Shown: positions 26,873 to 36,547, numbered from the stretch's first letter. The stretch is DNA of 48,026 bases from Vibrio hepatarius (GCF_018860525.1 NZ_JAHKPM010000040.1:1-48026); one strand, 5' to 3'. Notes: a model not told the origin generated them from the sequence alone. Numbers and translations: made by a program.

Positions 26873-28619
26873 CTTCCATCCAGTTCTTAACTACTTGTGC
26901 AGCGAGTTCAGGCTCATTTGCTACTAGAGCTCGAACAGCCTTAAGCACATCTTCATCTTTATGGAGGTTGGGTAAGTCAATAGTAGATCCAAACTCAAAC
27001 AACTCTCCACCGTCCATATCGCCGCCAATTAGGCTTGTTTCACCATCAGCACCGATTGGTAATCCATCAGGCCCATACATATCGTCGTCGTCTTCCGAAG
27101 CTGGATTGAGTAGCTTCTTCATCGCAGGGCGAACCAACACAAGAACAATGACAATGATAACAAGTGCACTGGCTAACCATCTCATCCAGTCATTGAAATT
27201 CGGGTGCTCCCAGATAGGTACGTCCACTTTGATTTCAGATTCTGGTTCAGCAAACTGCATACTGAGTACGTTCAATAAGTCACCACGACTTTCATTAAAA
27301 CCTACAGTGCCAATCAATACTTCGCGAATTGACTTCAATTCAGTGTCAGAAATAGGCTGATATGATTTTTCACCTGTATCAGGGTTCACTGTTGAGCGAT
27401 TTTTTATTGCCACTGCTACCGTTTGACGATTAACAATACCTGTCTGACGCCTTTCATGACTAATTGTTGTATCCAGTTCAAAATTTCGTGTTGCCTCTTT
27501 ATGTACCGATCCTTGACCAAATAAAGAACCGTCTTTCATTTGAGCAACATCCTGTGGAATAGACGCATCAGCAGGAGGCTGATTACTGAGTGCACCAGGG
27601 ACTCCTGCAACCACATTACCATTATTGTAGTCTTCTAAAGTGTATTCGCTTCGAGTAGAAGGCGTATTGGGATCAAAACGTTTACGAGTTTGCTCTACCG
27701 CGCTGAAATCAAGCTGAATATCCACCTGCGCCGTATAATTACCAAAACCAAGAATAGGGATAAGTACAGAATCTATTTTTTCACGCAAGGCATCTTCTTG
27801 CTTGCGCTCCAATTCATGCTCTTTTCGGCGAGCTGCCGACGCAGGGTCCTGAGAGCCAGAGCTCAATAAACGGCCATGCTGATCAGTTACTGTAATTCGA
27901 TTCGGCTTCATGCCTGGAACCGCACTTGCGACCATATCTACTACAGAATCTACCTCTTCCTGCTTAAGAGAAGTCCCCATTCTTAGTGTTAAGAAAACGG
28001 AAGCTGATGCTTCCTGATTATGTCGCACAAAAACACTTCGCTTAGGTAATGCAAGTAGTACACGCGCTTTACGTACTTGCTTCATTTCTTCTATGGCTGT
28101 AGAGAGTTGAAGCTCACGACTTAGTTTAAGGCGTTCTTGTTCCAAACGCTGAGAAACACCGAACCCCATGTCCTGCATCAGGATATCATTACCCGCTTGC
28201 TTTTCAGTGTTCAACCCAGCTCGGACCATGTCTAATTTGATTGAGTTGTAGTCACTGGCAGGTACGGAGACCGTGTTGCCATCAAGGTTATAGTCTATTT
28301 TTTCTTGATCGAAGTAATCCAATACGGGGATAAGCTCTTCGGTTTCAAAAGCACCTAGAGGGCGCATTTCAGGCTCTCGAACCCAGAAAAATAGCATCAC
28401 AATTAAAGCAACACAGATAGAGATAGAAAAAACGAGTACAACTTGGCGAAGAAGATCTAGGTCTCCGACAGCCATATCGAATTTTTTCGAACTTTGCTCA
28501 TCTAGATCTGGATTCTGAATGTCACCATCCAAGTCTGATGATGCGACCATGGCAGTGTCCGAAGCTCCTTCAGCTACGGCTAGGTCTGTTGATTGATTTT
28601 CTTCTTCTGACACAGACAA
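26865..28619 (-). CDS. fliF: Flagellar MS-ring protein FliF
   Basis: The 584-aa MS-ring protein has two membrane helices (VVLVFSISICVALIVMLFFW, about 60-79; LASALVIIVIVLVLVRP, about 485-501) that flank the periplasmic ring-building motifs (about 100-470, with LPKRSVFVRHNQEASASVFL). The C-terminal LVANEPELAAQVVKNWMEDG binds FliG. The start is GTG at 28619, with an AGG 8 nt upstream; an ATG touching the fliE stop is in another frame. It follows fliE by 10 bp. Confidence 0.97.
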   Translation of the reverse strand: MSVSEEENQSTDLAVAEGASDTAMVASSDLDGDIQNPDLDEQSSKKFDMAVGDLDLLRQVVLVFSISICVALIVMLFFWVREPEMRPLGAFETEELIPVLDYFDQEKIDYNLDGNTVSVPASDYNSIKLDMVRAGLNTEKQAGNDILMQDMGFGVSQRLEQERLKLSRELQLSTAIEEMKQVRKARVLLALPKRSVFVRHNQEASASVFLTLRMGTSLKQEEVDSVVDMVASAVPGMKPNRITVTDQHGRLLSSGSQDPASAARRKEHELERKQEDALREKIDSVLIPILGFGNYTAQVDIQLDFSAVEQTRKRFDPNTPSTRSEYTLEDYNNGNVVAGVPGALSNQPPADASIPQDVAQMKDGSLFGQGSVHKEATRNFELDTTISHERRQTGIVNRQTVAVAIKNRSTVNPDTGEKSYQPISDTELKSIREVLIGTVGFNESRGDLLNVLSMQFAEPESEIKVDVPIWEHPNFNDWMRWLASALVIIVIVLVLVRPAMKKLLNPASEDDDDMYGPDGLPIGADGETSLIGGDMDGGELFEFGSTIDLPNLHKDEDVLKAVRALVANEPELAAQVVKNWMEDG

Positions 28620-28629
28620 TACCTATCCA

Positions 28630-28941
28630 TTAAACTGGCATATTCATTAATTCTTTGTACGCTTCAACAAGCTTGTTACGTACCTGAATAGTAGCTTCGA
28701 ATGCAACGCTCGATTTGTTTCGCGCAATCATTACGTCAGACAAAGATATATCCTCATCACCACGATCGAATCTCATTTGTAAATTGCTCGAGGTTTTAGA
28801 CAACCCATTCACATTGTTGATAGCGTTATTGAGCAAATCTTTAAAATCACTGCCTACCGACTGACCTGTTGCAGTCGGCTTTGTATTCGCCGCCTCAAAC
28901 ATCATAGCTTGCAGTTCACCTTGAAAACCATCCACTTTCAT
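28630..28941 (-). CDS. fliE: Flagellar hook-basal body protein FliE
   Basis: A 103-aa rod-MS ring junction protein with the family signature SLSDVMIARNKSSVAFEATI and the end VRNKLVEAYKELMNMPV. Length is normal for FliE. It is the first gene of fliEFGHIJ and is preceded by a clear sigma-54 promoter. GGTG lies near ATG 28941. Confidence 0.96.
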   Translation of the reverse strand: MKVDGFQGELQAMMFEAANTKPTATGQSVGSDFKDLLNNAINNVNGLSKTSSNLQMRFDRGDEDISLSDVMIARNKSSVAFEATIQVRNKLVEAYKELMNMPV

Positions 28942-28995
28942 TGCAACACCTCAACCGTCAACACTTTGACCATAATCCCTGTTGTTAAAATAATC

Positions 28996-29011
28996 TGCAA
29001 TCTACATGCCA
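28996..29011 (-). promoter_or_regulatory. Sigma-54 promoter of fliEFGHIJ
   Basis: On the minus strand TGGCATGTAGATTGCA fits the -24/-12 consensus (GG to GC separated by 10 nt), about 55 bp upstream of the fliE ATG. It would need FlrC as activator; flrC ends just upstream. Confidence 0.87.
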
Positions 29012-29037
29012 TAAAATTTTAGCTAAAAAACCGCACA

Positions 29038-30438
29038 CTAGTTTGGAATATCTATGCCCGCATCCCTCATTTTCGCGAGCTTATAGCGTAATGTTCGAGG
29101 ACTAATACCAAGCTTATCTGCCATATCCTTACGCCGTCCATTACACTCAGCGAGAGTATCCAAAATAATGGCATATTCCTGTTCACGTAATTCTCCACCT
29201 AATCCAGACGTTATAATGAGCTCATTTTCAACTTCAACTAAAGGTTTTAAATTTGGAGCACTAATCTGCCCAGTTTCAACTATATGCTGCAAACTACACG
29301 CATCTTGCCAATCAAGTCCCTCAAGAAGTATATGTTCATTATTAATTTCATCATTGTCACTTAAAATAAGAGCTCGTTGTACAACATTATCTAACTCTCG
29401 AACATTTCCAGGCCAATGATAAGTAAGGAGTTTATTCATAGCAGTTACTGACAATTTAGGAACGGGCAATCCCAGCTTTTTACAGTGGCGCTCAATGAGG
29501 TGGTTAGCAAGGGGCTCAATATCACCTTTACGTTCACACAATGCTGGCCACGCTATAGGGAAAACGTTTAAACGGTAATATAAGTCTTCTCGGAAATTAC
29601 CCTCTTGCACATAAAGTTTGAGATCTCGGTTACTCGTAGCCAAAACACGCACATCGAGCTTAATGCTCTTGCGGCTTCCCAGGCGCTCTACTTCACGCTC
29701 TTGTAGAACGCGTAATAACTTAGCTTGCAAATTCAAATCCATCTCACTAATTTCATCAAGTAAGATAGTTCCACCTTGAGCTTGCTCAAATTTACCAGGG
29801 CAAGCCTGCACAGCTCCTGTAAAAGCGCCTTTTTCATAGCCAAATAGGGTGGCTTCCAACATATTATCTGGAATAGCCGCGCAATTTATCGCAACAAAAG
29901 GACCTTCTTTACGATTGGAAGCATTGTGAATGTAACGTGACATAACTTCTTTACCCGAACCACTTGGCCCAAGAACCATAACGTTAGCATCAGTTTTTGC
30001 CACTTTTTCCGCCATTGCCAACAGTTTGAGACTTTTCCCATCAGCAACAACAGCATAACCATTGTCGTCTGATTTATTGGGAGCATAACGACTGACCATG
30101 TTGAGCAACACTTCTGGTGCGAATGGTTTCGCCATATAATCTATAGCACCATCTTTCATCGCCGAGACTGCATCTTCAATATTCGCGTAAGCGGTCATCA
30201 GTAAAACAGGTATGTTAGGCCAATGTTGCTTTATATTCCGCAGTAAGGCCAATCCTCCCATGCCTGCCATTTGTACATCAGATACAACCACATCAACAGA
30301 GTGTGACTTGAGTTTAAGTAAGGCATCTTCAGCGCTATCCGCTTCTAGCCACTCATATCCTGCTAAGGCGAGTGTATCAACTAGGGCTTCGCGCAAACCT
30401 TCATCGTCTTCTACGATTAGTACTTTGCTTTGCGTCAT
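29038..30438 (-). CDS. flrC: Sigma-54-dependent flagellar response regulator FlrC
   Basis: The 466-aa NtrC-type activator has a receiver domain with phospho-acceptor Asp54 (VVVSDVQMAG), a sigma-54 AAA+ domain (Walker A GPSGSGKEV about 158; GAFTGA loop about 204) and a C-terminal Fis-type helix-turn-helix (KDMADKLGISPRTLRYKLAK). It is phosphorylated by FlrB and turns on class III flagellar genes. The ATG overlaps the flrB stop by one base (TAATG), with AAGGA just upstream. Equivalent names are flaM or fleR in other genera. Confidence 0.96.
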   Translation of the reverse strand: MTQSKVLIVEDDEGLREALVDTLALAGYEWLEADSAEDALLKLKSHSVDVVVSDVQMAGMGGLALLRNIKQHWPNIPVLLMTAYANIEDAVSAMKDGAIDYMAKPFAPEVLLNMVSRYAPNKSDDNGYAVVADGKSLKLLAMAEKVAKTDANVMVLGPSGSGKEVMSRYIHNASNRKEGPFVAINCAAIPDNMLEATLFGYEKGAFTGAVQACPGKFEQAQGGTILLDEISEMDLNLQAKLLRVLQEREVERLGSRKSIKLDVRVLATSNRDLKLYVQEGNFREDLYYRLNVFPIAWPALCERKGDIEPLANHLIERHCKKLGLPVPKLSVTAMNKLLTYHWPGNVRELDNVVQRALILSDNDEINNEHILLEGLDWQDACSLQHIVETGQISAPNLKPLVEVENELIITSGLGGELREQEYAIILDTLAECNGRRKDMADKLGISPRTLRYKLAKMRDAGIDIPN

Positions 30439-31499
30439 TATCCTTCTCCTGTGATTGTCTTAGGCTCAGATTGTGAATTGTTATCAAGAGGGATACTGAC
30501 CGTAAAACAAGCCCCCTCCCCTTGCTCTGAAATCAGCTCTAACCTTCCATCATGAGCACGACATACCATCTGAACCACAGCAAGCCCAAGTCCAGTTCCT
30601 TGAGTTCGAGTCGTAAAGAATGGCTCCATAATTTGATTCTGTAATTCTTCCGGCACCCCAGGGCCATTATCCTGGACAGAAATCTTAAGCTCATTACGTA
30701 CGGCTCTAAAAAACACATCCACTTGCGACTGTTTCCCTGCAATTTGAATAGCATTCATGACCAGATTACTTAATGCTGATGCTATCGCATTAACGTTACC
30801 TAATAACTGAACTTGGTTTTTCTCGATTTCAAGATGATAATCAATCTGATTGTTCTTTAAGGACGTTTCAACCATAGGTGAAAATTCAGAGACTAACTCC
30901 GATATAGTAAAAGGCTTCACCACTTTATTGTCACCACCTTTGGCAAACAGAAGCATATCGTTAACTTGCTTTTCAAGATCGTGCAGACGATCCATCAACT
31001 TAGTTTGAAAACGTTGTTTAGTCTCTGCTGTTATGCTGGGAGCTCCTAGATTTGACGCATAAAGCATCGCACTGGATAAAGGAGTACGAACCTGATGAGC
31101 TAATGAAGCCACCATTTTTCCTAATGAAGACAAACGCTGAAGGTCGCTAATACGCGATTGTAAAAGTCGTGTTTCAGTTAAATCAGTAATAAGAATTAAT
31201 TGCCCCGTGGCCGAGGCAGAAATAGCAAGCCTCACTTTGCGGCCATTACGTAATGAGACTTCATGCCCATCATCCTCTCGAGGAGAAAAGGCATCTTGAA
31301 TAACTTCAAACCACTTTTGCCCAATAAGAGACATTTCTAACAGTCTCTGAGCTTCCGGATTAGCTTCATGCACCACACCTTGGGTATCTAGTAAGATAAC
31401 GCCAGCTGGCATAACATCTAATACTTGCTTGTATCTTTCAACTTGCTCTTCAATAGTGCCAAGTGGCTTTTGAGTTATCATAGCTTGAGTTGCTTGCAT
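30438..31499 (-). CDS. flrB: Cytoplasmic sensor histidine kinase FlrB
   Basis: The 353-aa kinase lacks membrane segments. A PAS-like sensor (about 20-115) is followed by the H-box SLAHQVRTPL (phospho-His135) and an ATPase domain with NLVMNAIQ, DNGPGVPEE and TGLGLAVVQ motifs. It phosphorylates FlrC; no ligand is known. Together they form the class II operon, driven by a sigma-54 promoter at 31538-31553 and activated by FlrA. AAAGG lies upstream of ATG 31499. Confidence 0.95.
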   Translation of the reverse strand: MQATQAMITQKPLGTIEEQVERYKQVLDVMPAGVILLDTQGVVHEANPEAQRLLEMSLIGQKWFEVIQDAFSPREDDGHEVSLRNGRKVRLAISASATGQLILITDLTETRLLQSRISDLQRLSSLGKMVASLAHQVRTPLSSAMLYASNLGAPSITAETKQRFQTKLMDRLHDLEKQVNDMLLFAKGGDNKVVKPFTISELVSEFSPMVETSLKNNQIDYHLEIEKNQVQLLGNVNAIASALSNLVMNAIQIAGKQSQVDVFFRAVRNELKISVQDNGPGVPEELQNQIMEPFFTTRTQGTGLGLAVVQMVCRAHDGRLELISEQGEGACFTVSIPLDNNSQSEPKTITGEG

Positions 31500-31525
31500 G
31501 TCGTATTTCTGCCTTTAAAAACAAC

Positions 31526-31560
31526 AATAGTCTGGAATGCAAGAAGCAAGCCAGACTATT
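31526..31560 (-). terminator. Perfect inverted repeat after flrA (possible terminator)
   Basis: AATAGTCTGG (31526-31535) and CCAGACTATT (31551-31560) form a perfect 10-bp inverted repeat with a 15-nt loop. On the minus strand it is followed by GTTGTTTTTAAA, a moderate T run, so it could end the flrA transcript. It encloses the sigma-54 promoter of flrBC. Confidence 0.6.
31538..31553 (-). promoter_or_regulatory. Sigma-54 promoter of flrBC
   Basis: On the minus strand TGGCTTGCTTCTTGCA matches TGGCACG-N4-TTGCW at the key GG and GC positions, 10 nt apart, about 40 bp upstream of flrB. FlrA-dependent class II promoters are known here in Vibrio. Confidence 0.85.
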
Positions 31561-31622
31561 TTCATTTAAATTCAGAAGGTTAAGTGATAGTCAGGATTTT
31601 GACGACACTAAGAATTGACGCA

Positions 31623-33089
31623 CTAGCGTTCAACATTGTACTTGCGCATCTTCTCAACTAGCGTTGTTCTTCGCATACTCAACATATCTGCCGCACGCGC
31701 GACGACTCCATCTTGAGCCTCTAAAGCTTGGTTAATCATATTCACTTCTAACTCTGCCAACATCTCTTTCAAGTTTACTCCTTCTGGAGGCAACTCCTGA
31801 GGAGCATGGATATGATCATGTATTCCGTCAGCCTTCTTAAGGCTGAAACCTTCCGAGAAAATGTCTTGTAATACATCACGTTCCTGCTCCTCTACCGAAG
31901 CAAACGCATGATATTCAGGATGAAATTCAGGAATATCACTATAACGGTATTTCGTTGGCAAGTGGTTCACATCAACTAAGCTATTAGGATAAAGAATCAC
32001 CATTCTTTCGACTAAATTAGCCAGTTCCCTGACATTACCTGGCCAATTATGTTCCATTAATGAATTCACTGAACGAGGGGTAAAACAAATAGGTTGGCTC
32101 CCTTCAGATGCCATACGTACCATCAATTCCTGAAGTAATAGAGGCACGTCATTAATACGATCGCGCAAAGGGGGCATTTCAATAGGGAAAACATTGAGGC
32201 GATAGTATAAATCTTCTCGAAAAGATTCATCTTTTATCATATTTTCTAGGTTACGATGAGTGGCAGCAATAACACGTACATTAACTTTTATTGTCGCGTT
32301 TCCACCAACCCGCTCAAAACAGCGTTCTTGCAAAACTCTGAGCAGTTTAACCTGCATTGGCATTGGCATATCACCAATTTCATCCAAAAATAGAGTACCA
32401 CCTTCAGCTAATTCAAAACGTCCTTTACGAGAAGTAATAGCCCCTGTAAAAGCTCCTTTTTCATGACCAAACAGCTCACTTTCAAGTAAGTCGGGTGGAA
32501 TAGCACCACAATTAATTGGCACGAATGGTCCTGTTCTACGTGTTGAATGGTAATGGATATTACGTGCCACAACTTCTTTGCCCGTACCAGACTCACCCAG
32601 AATAAGAACACTTGCTTCAGTAGCAGAAACCTGCTCAATAAGATGTCTTACTTCCTGAATACCAATGCTTTGTCCAACCAAACTGCGAAACAGGGTATTA
32701 TCACGAGAGGCTGACGCAAGGCTAACTCCTTGACGACCAAGAAACTCTTTACAATGACGCAGAGCTTCACTTAACTGTGGGTAATTTAAGGGGTACTCTA
32801 GTTCACCAACATAATTGGTCATTTCTTCAACTGGATAAGTATGGGTTCCTAGAATAAGTAAAGGAATATGATTTGCTTTTAAGATTTGACTGGTCAATTG
32901 AGATGAAAAATCCTTGTTTTTCAACGATCCAATAATACAACCAGTCCAAACATTGGACCAATCTACGTCGTTTAACTGTGTAGAACTAATCGGTTCACAC
33001 TGTTCTCCAACGAACTCTAATATATTACTCAGATCGATGCGTGCTTGAGCATCATCTTCAATTACGAGTAGCTTAGCTAAACCTTGCAT
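31623..33089 (-). CDS. flrA: Sigma-54-dependent flagellar master activator FlrA
   Basis: The 488-aa class I regulator starts the polar flagellar cascade. Its N-terminal FleQ-like receiver domain (about 7-115) has no convincing phospho-acceptor Asp, as in FleQ/FlrA proteins. The AAA+ domain has Walker A GESGTGKE (165-172) and the GAFTGA loop (about 236), and the C-terminus has a Fis-type helix-turn-helix ([19 protein letters not shown]). In V. cholerae, cyclic-di-GMP binding to FlrA represses it; whether residues match cannot be checked by eye. The start has a weak SD. It stands as a single gene downstream of fliS. Confidence 0.95.
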   Translation of the reverse strand: MQGLAKLLVIEDDAQARIDLSNILEFVGEQCEPISSTQLNDVDWSNVWTGCIIGSLKNKDFSSQLTSQILKANHIPLLILGTHTYPVEEMTNYVGELEYPLNYPQLSEALRHCKEFLGRQGVSLASASRDNTLFRSLVGQSIGIQEVRHLIEQVSATEASVLILGESGTGKEVVARNIHYHSTRRTGPFVPINCGAIPPDLLESELFGHEKGAFTGAITSRKGRFELAEGGTLFLDEIGDMPMPMQVKLLRVLQERCFERVGGNATIKVNVRVIAATHRNLENMIKDESFREDLYYRLNVFPIEMPPLRDRINDVPLLLQELMVRMASEGSQPICFTPRSVNSLMEHNWPGNVRELANLVERMVILYPNSLVDVNHLPTKYRYSDIPEFHPEYHAFASVEEQERDVLQDIFSEGFSLKKADGIHDHIHAPQELPPEGVNLKEMLAELEVNMINQALEAQDGVVARAADMLSMRRTTLVEKMRKYNVER

Positions 33090-33154
33090 AGGTGAGAATT
33101 ATTGCCTTTATTTTCAAACGTTGTGACTGATATTTTGTTCTGGCGACTAATCTA

Positions 33155-33182
33155 ACTATAGAACAGGATTAGTGATAGACAA
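33155..33182 (-). promoter_or_regulatory. Likely sigma-70 promoter of flrA
   Basis: On the minus strand TTGTCT, a 16-nt spacer and TATAGT resemble -35 and -10 boxes, about 65 bp upstream of the flrA ATG. No sigma-54 or sigma-28 element is seen here, fitting the class I position of flrA. Confidence 0.55.
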
Positions 33183-33204
33183 TTTATAATATTTAGCAAC
33201 AAAT

Positions 33205-33231
33205 TAAGCCACTAAAAAAGTCAGTGGCTTA
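33205..33231 (-). terminator. Stem-loop between fliS and flrA
   Basis: A perfect 9-bp inverted repeat, TAAGCCACT/AGTGGCTTA, has a T-rich loop on the minus strand and is followed by ATTTGTTG. It is a weak candidate terminator for the flaG-fliD-flaI-fliS unit. Confidence 0.45.
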
Positions 33232-33344
33232 CATTCTATTTGATAAAAAAATAAAGGCAACCAAGCGATTAGGTGATGTGATGTTTATACCAAAAGCTTT
33301 GGCGTAAAATAATTCGATAAAGTCGAATAAATCAAACTTATTCT

Positions 33345-33755
33345 TTATTTTTCCGCATCATTTGCGGTTAAGTTGTGATATTCAGCAGGTATTTGTTCCC
33401 ATGCAGATTTAATTTCACGAACTATATCTATAACATCATCAATTGGCTGAGGATCATTCTTATGATTAGCTTCTGTTATTTGCGTAATCATAAATTCATA
33501 GAGTTGATCAAGATTTTGAGCAATATCACCACCATCATCCATAGATAAACAACTACGTAAACTGATGATAATATCAAGTGCTTTACCTAGCTTTTCTCCC
33601 TTTATTGGAATATTGCCCTGCTCCATTGCCGCTTTACCCTGAATCAAACGCTCAATCGCTCCTGCCATTAGCATTTGAACAATTTTATGCGGGGAGGCAG
33701 CACTGAGCTGGCTATCTACCGATACCTTCTTGTAAGCCTGTAATGAACCACGCAT
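33345..33755 (-). CDS. fliS: Flagellin export chaperone FliS
   Basis: The 136-aa four-helix chaperone keeps flagellin unpolymerised before export. Family features are MRGSLQAYKKVSVDSQLSAASPHKIVQ at the start (split here for reading: AYKKV then SPHKIVQMLMAGAIERL) and the central GEKLGKALDIIISLRSCLS helix. Length is normal. It lies 11 bp after flaI and is also called flaJ in vibrios. Confidence 0.94.
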   Translation of the reverse strand: MRGSLQAYKKVSVDSQLSAASPHKIVQMLMAGAIERLIQGKAAMEQGNIPIKGEKLGKALDIIISLRSCLSMDDGGDIAQNLDQLYEFMITQITEANHKNDPQPIDDVIDIVREIKSAWEQIPAEYHNLTANDAEK

Positions 33756-33766
33756 AACAACCCTCT

Positions 33767-34090
33767 TTATAAAAATTTTTTGTACTGCTGAAGTGACTTA
33801 TTGCCATAGCGGTACTTTTTCAAATTACTGCCAAGTTCCACAGTTTTCTTTTGCATCGACTCGACAGTCAACTGAGTGCGCGTAATGGCGTCTTGCCATT
33901 CAGATAATTGCGCTAACTCTTCATGCTCATTTATTGTACTGATCAAGGTTAGCAATATCTGTTCCCTTCTATCGACCAGATCGAGAATTTCTTCAGGATT
34001 AATCTCAATTTCTGCAAGCTTAAAGGTGATATTGTGATCCAAATCACCAAGTAGTGAGAGTTTTTTCAAAAAATCATCAACCGAGTGCAT
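33767..34090 (-). CDS. flaI: FlaI, FliT-like flagellar protein
   Basis: A 107-aa all-alpha, charged protein between fliD and fliS, the location of flaI in Vibrio and of fliT in enterobacteria. FliT is an export chaperone for FliD, so the same job is inferred, but direct sequence similarity is weak. Its start lies inside the end of fliD (14-bp overlap), consistent with coupled synthesis of chaperone and client. Confidence 0.8.
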   Translation of the reverse strand: MHSVDDFLKKLSLLGDLDHNITFKLAEIEINPEEILDLVDRREQILLTLISTINEHEELAQLSEWQDAITRTQLTVESMQKKTVELGSNLKKYRYGNKSLQQYKKFL

Positions 34091-36098
34091 TCATCATACC
34101 TGACAATTGTGATTGCATATTGGTTGTTGCATCTTGCATTGCCGAAAATTTGGCATGCGTTCGTTTTTCAAGGCTCTCCATTCGCCTATCTAACACAGTC
34201 TGGTCATCATCAAGGCGATAGTTTCTGTCAGTCATAGAACGCTCACGAGTCCTTAGCGATCCTGTCACACCGGTAAGACCTTGTATCGCTTCTTCTACTT
34301 TCTTAGCAAAACCTTGATTACCGCCAAAAAAGTCTTCAAGCTTGTTGAAGTTTTTATTGAGCTGGCGATCTAACATATCATAGTTGATTTCTAGGGTACC
34401 TTGCCGAGTTGTTGCGATGCCAAATTCGGTTAGTGTTTTAAGATCATTAGATGCGGGCTCTATTTGAGTAGAAAAAACTGATTTAAGCCTTGAATCTGCA
34501 TTACGAACTACACTGTCACCCGCGAGGGGTCCTGCTTGCCCTGTATTTGGATCGACACCAGCTAAGTCTTTGGATACTTGATAGAACTGGTTATAAGCCA
34601 GTACGAATTGCTCAATATCTTCCCGTACTCTTTGGCGATCATACTCAATATCAATTTCAGAAGGAGCTTTACTTGTATCTGAGCGACCTTTTAAAGTCAG
34701 ATCTACGCCTTCAATTGCATCTTCGATAATATTGTTATCGCTAGAAAGCTGTGCGACTCCGTCAAGTAACACTTTAGAATCCTGAGCAGCTTGGACTTGT
34801 GTCATACCTCTATAGGTATCAAAAGATTCTTGGGCTGACTTTAGGTCTGCTTGAGCTTGATCCACACGCTCGAGATAATCTCTTTCTTCTGAAGGTAATT
34901 TAGAACGTTCAATTTCTTGTGCTTCTTCAGGTGTCAGCTCACCAGATAATACTTGTGCATCAAGTACTGCTTTTTCTTGAGCAAGTTTCTCTTCAATAGC
35001 AGCCTGCTTAGCCTCTAATGCAACTTGCGCTTCTTTTGGCGTGACATAGGAATCTGTCAAAGTACCTGAAGCTGACATGCTCCAACCAGGGACATCAGGA
35101 GCTTTCTCTAGTGCCCTTTCATCAAGCTGAGATTCTGGCTCCCAATATGAATCTAATAGGGTGCCAGAAGCAGTGTCTGTCCAACCTGGAATCCTATCTT
35201 GTGGTTTAATATACTGATTGGCTTGTGTCCCTGCGGCGGCGGCGGCTGTTGCCGCAACATCTGATAACTCATTATCTGCACTTGCATCTTTGGCAGCCTT
35301 GGGATCGGCATCAATTGCCGCCTGCTTTGACGTATCGGCAATTTCTTGGTCGACAATCTTTGCCGCTTTAAGATTATTTTCTGCAATCCGATCAGCAACA
35401 GCCTGCTCTTCAACAGTTAATGGGCTGATCAACTCTTGAGCAACCGATCGAGCTTCTTCAAGATCTTTGACACGTTGTTCAAGCGTTTTGTATTCGAGTC
35501 TTTTTAGTAAATTACTTGTCGCAGCTTCAGCACTCAGCTTAAGTGCATTAGTTTCACCCGAGTTGCTCGATGCAACAATAAGACGAGGCCCTTGGACATC
35601 ATTGATAACAGAGGCTCTCACACCGGGGTTAGTTTTACTTTCATTGATACTGCGAACAATATCAATCAATCTGGAATTCTCTTTTACTTGTAATGTAAAT
35701 TCTTTATTACCCAAAGAAATCTGCAGCTTACCCGGGCCAAATTTTGCATCTTGCGGTAATACATCCGACGCAATTTTATGACTCTGGGCAAGCTGCAACA
35801 CATCAATAGCATATCTACCAGCGATAGCTTCAGTGGTTGCTGTCGCAGATACGACGGCCTCATCTGTCGATTCAACCTTTCTCGCAGCAAAAGCTTTCTC
35901 TTGACGAAAGCTCGCCATCAAGTTTTTCATTGTATCCAACGACTCTCTGAGCCGACCGTAGGCACTGATACTGGAATCAATTTTGTCACGCTCATTATCA
36001 ATTCGTTGCTGTTTAGGAACACGCTCCGAATCAACAACTTTGCTGACCATGGCATTGATATCCATGCCAGAATTCATCCCTACGGGGCCAAAGCTCAT
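34077..36098 (-). CDS. fliD: Flagellar filament cap protein FliD
   Basis: The 673-aa cap (hook-associated protein 2) at the filament tip guides flagellin folding. The N-terminal domain contains GMDINAMVSKVVDSERVPKQ and the C-terminal coiled region RMESLEKRTHAKFSAMQ; both are typical. The middle is enlarged: an Ala/Glu-rich helical segment (about 210-300) and two copies of PGW-x4-SGTL-x-DSY (about 300-355) spaced 33 residues apart. It is longer than the E. coli protein (468), but similar to large Vibrio FliDs. GAGGTG precedes ATG 36098. Other names: flaH. Confidence 0.95.
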   Translation of the reverse strand: MSFGPVGMNSGMDINAMVSKVVDSERVPKQQRIDNERDKIDSSISAYGRLRESLDTMKNLMASFRQEKAFAARKVESTDEAVVSATATTEAIAGRYAIDVLQLAQSHKIASDVLPQDAKFGPGKLQISLGNKEFTLQVKENSRLIDIVRSINESKTNPGVRASVINDVQGPRLIVASSNSGETNALKLSAEAATSNLLKRLEYKTLEQRVKDLEEARSVAQELISPLTVEEQAVADRIAENNLKAAKIVDQEIADTSKQAAIDADPKAAKDASADNELSDVAATAAAAAGTQANQYIKPQDRIPGWTDTASGTLLDSYWEPESQLDERALEKAPDVPGWSMSASGTLTDSYVTPKEAQVALEAKQAAIEEKLAQEKAVLDAQVLSGELTPEEAQEIERSKLPSEERDYLERVDQAQADLKSAQESFDTYRGMTQVQAAQDSKVLLDGVAQLSSDNNIIEDAIEGVDLTLKGRSDTSKAPSEIDIEYDRQRVREDIEQFVLAYNQFYQVSKDLAGVDPNTGQAGPLAGDSVVRNADSRLKSVFSTQIEPASNDLKTLTEFGIATTRQGTLEINYDMLDRQLNKNFNKLEDFFGGNQGFAKKVEEAIQGLTGVTGSLRTRERSMTDRNYRLDDDQTVLDRRMESLEKRTHAKFSAMQDATTNMQSQLSGMMNALG
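35037..35195 (-). repeat. Duplicated PGW/SGTL motif inside fliD
   Basis: Two segments reading PGWTDTASGTLLDSYWEP and PGWSMSASGTLTDSYVTP are encoded 99 bp (33 codons) apart. DNA identity is moderate, so the duplication is old and kept at protein level. Confidence 0.75.
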
Positions 36099-36118
36099 TC
36101 AATCACCTCAAAACACGA

Positions 36119-36547
36119 TCAAACCTTATGGTTCAGAAGACCCGACGAATATCGAGCTGTCTGATTCCTCAGGCGTCGCAGTATTTCTAACATTTCCTCA
36201 TCGGGTATCTGGCGAATAATAGCACCAGTATCCGCTTCATAAATAGTTACTACATCTCTTCCCGATTCTTCATCGACTCGAAAAGATAAGCCGGTATTAA
36301 TGGACGAAATGAAATCATTCATTTGCTGTACCATACGTTGCCGATCTTCCCTGTTGAGCTTTTCACGTTGCTGAGACGCTTCTATTGCTTGTTCAACAGC
36401 TTGATCAGCTTGTTCTCTTACCTCGACTGTAGCAACCTGTTCTTTCCGCGAGGAAATTTGCTGTGCACCATCATACTTTGAAGCAAATTTAATGCCACTT
36501 TCTGAGCCGTAAGGCTGGACGTTCGATGTGTTGGATGGTATTTCCAT
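36119..36547 (-). CDS. flaG: FlaG family protein
   Basis: This 142-aa protein has a variable N-terminal half with a coiled helix (EQVATVEVREQADQAVEQAI) and a conserved FlaG C-terminal domain (about 85-130: INTGLSFRVDEESGRDVV, YEADTGAIIRQIPDEEMLEI). FlaG influences filament length in several bacteria; its mechanism is unclear. AAGGGAG precedes ATG 36547. It sits 20 bp upstream of fliD, and a stem-loop lies in its short 5' leader. Confidence 0.93.
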   Translation of the reverse strand: MEIPSNTSNVQPYGSESGIKFASKYDGAQQISSRKEQVATVEVREQADQAVEQAIEASQQREKLNREDRQRMVQQMNDFISSINTGLSFRVDEESGRDVVTIYEADTGAIIRQIPDEEMLEILRRLRNQTARYSSGLLNHKV

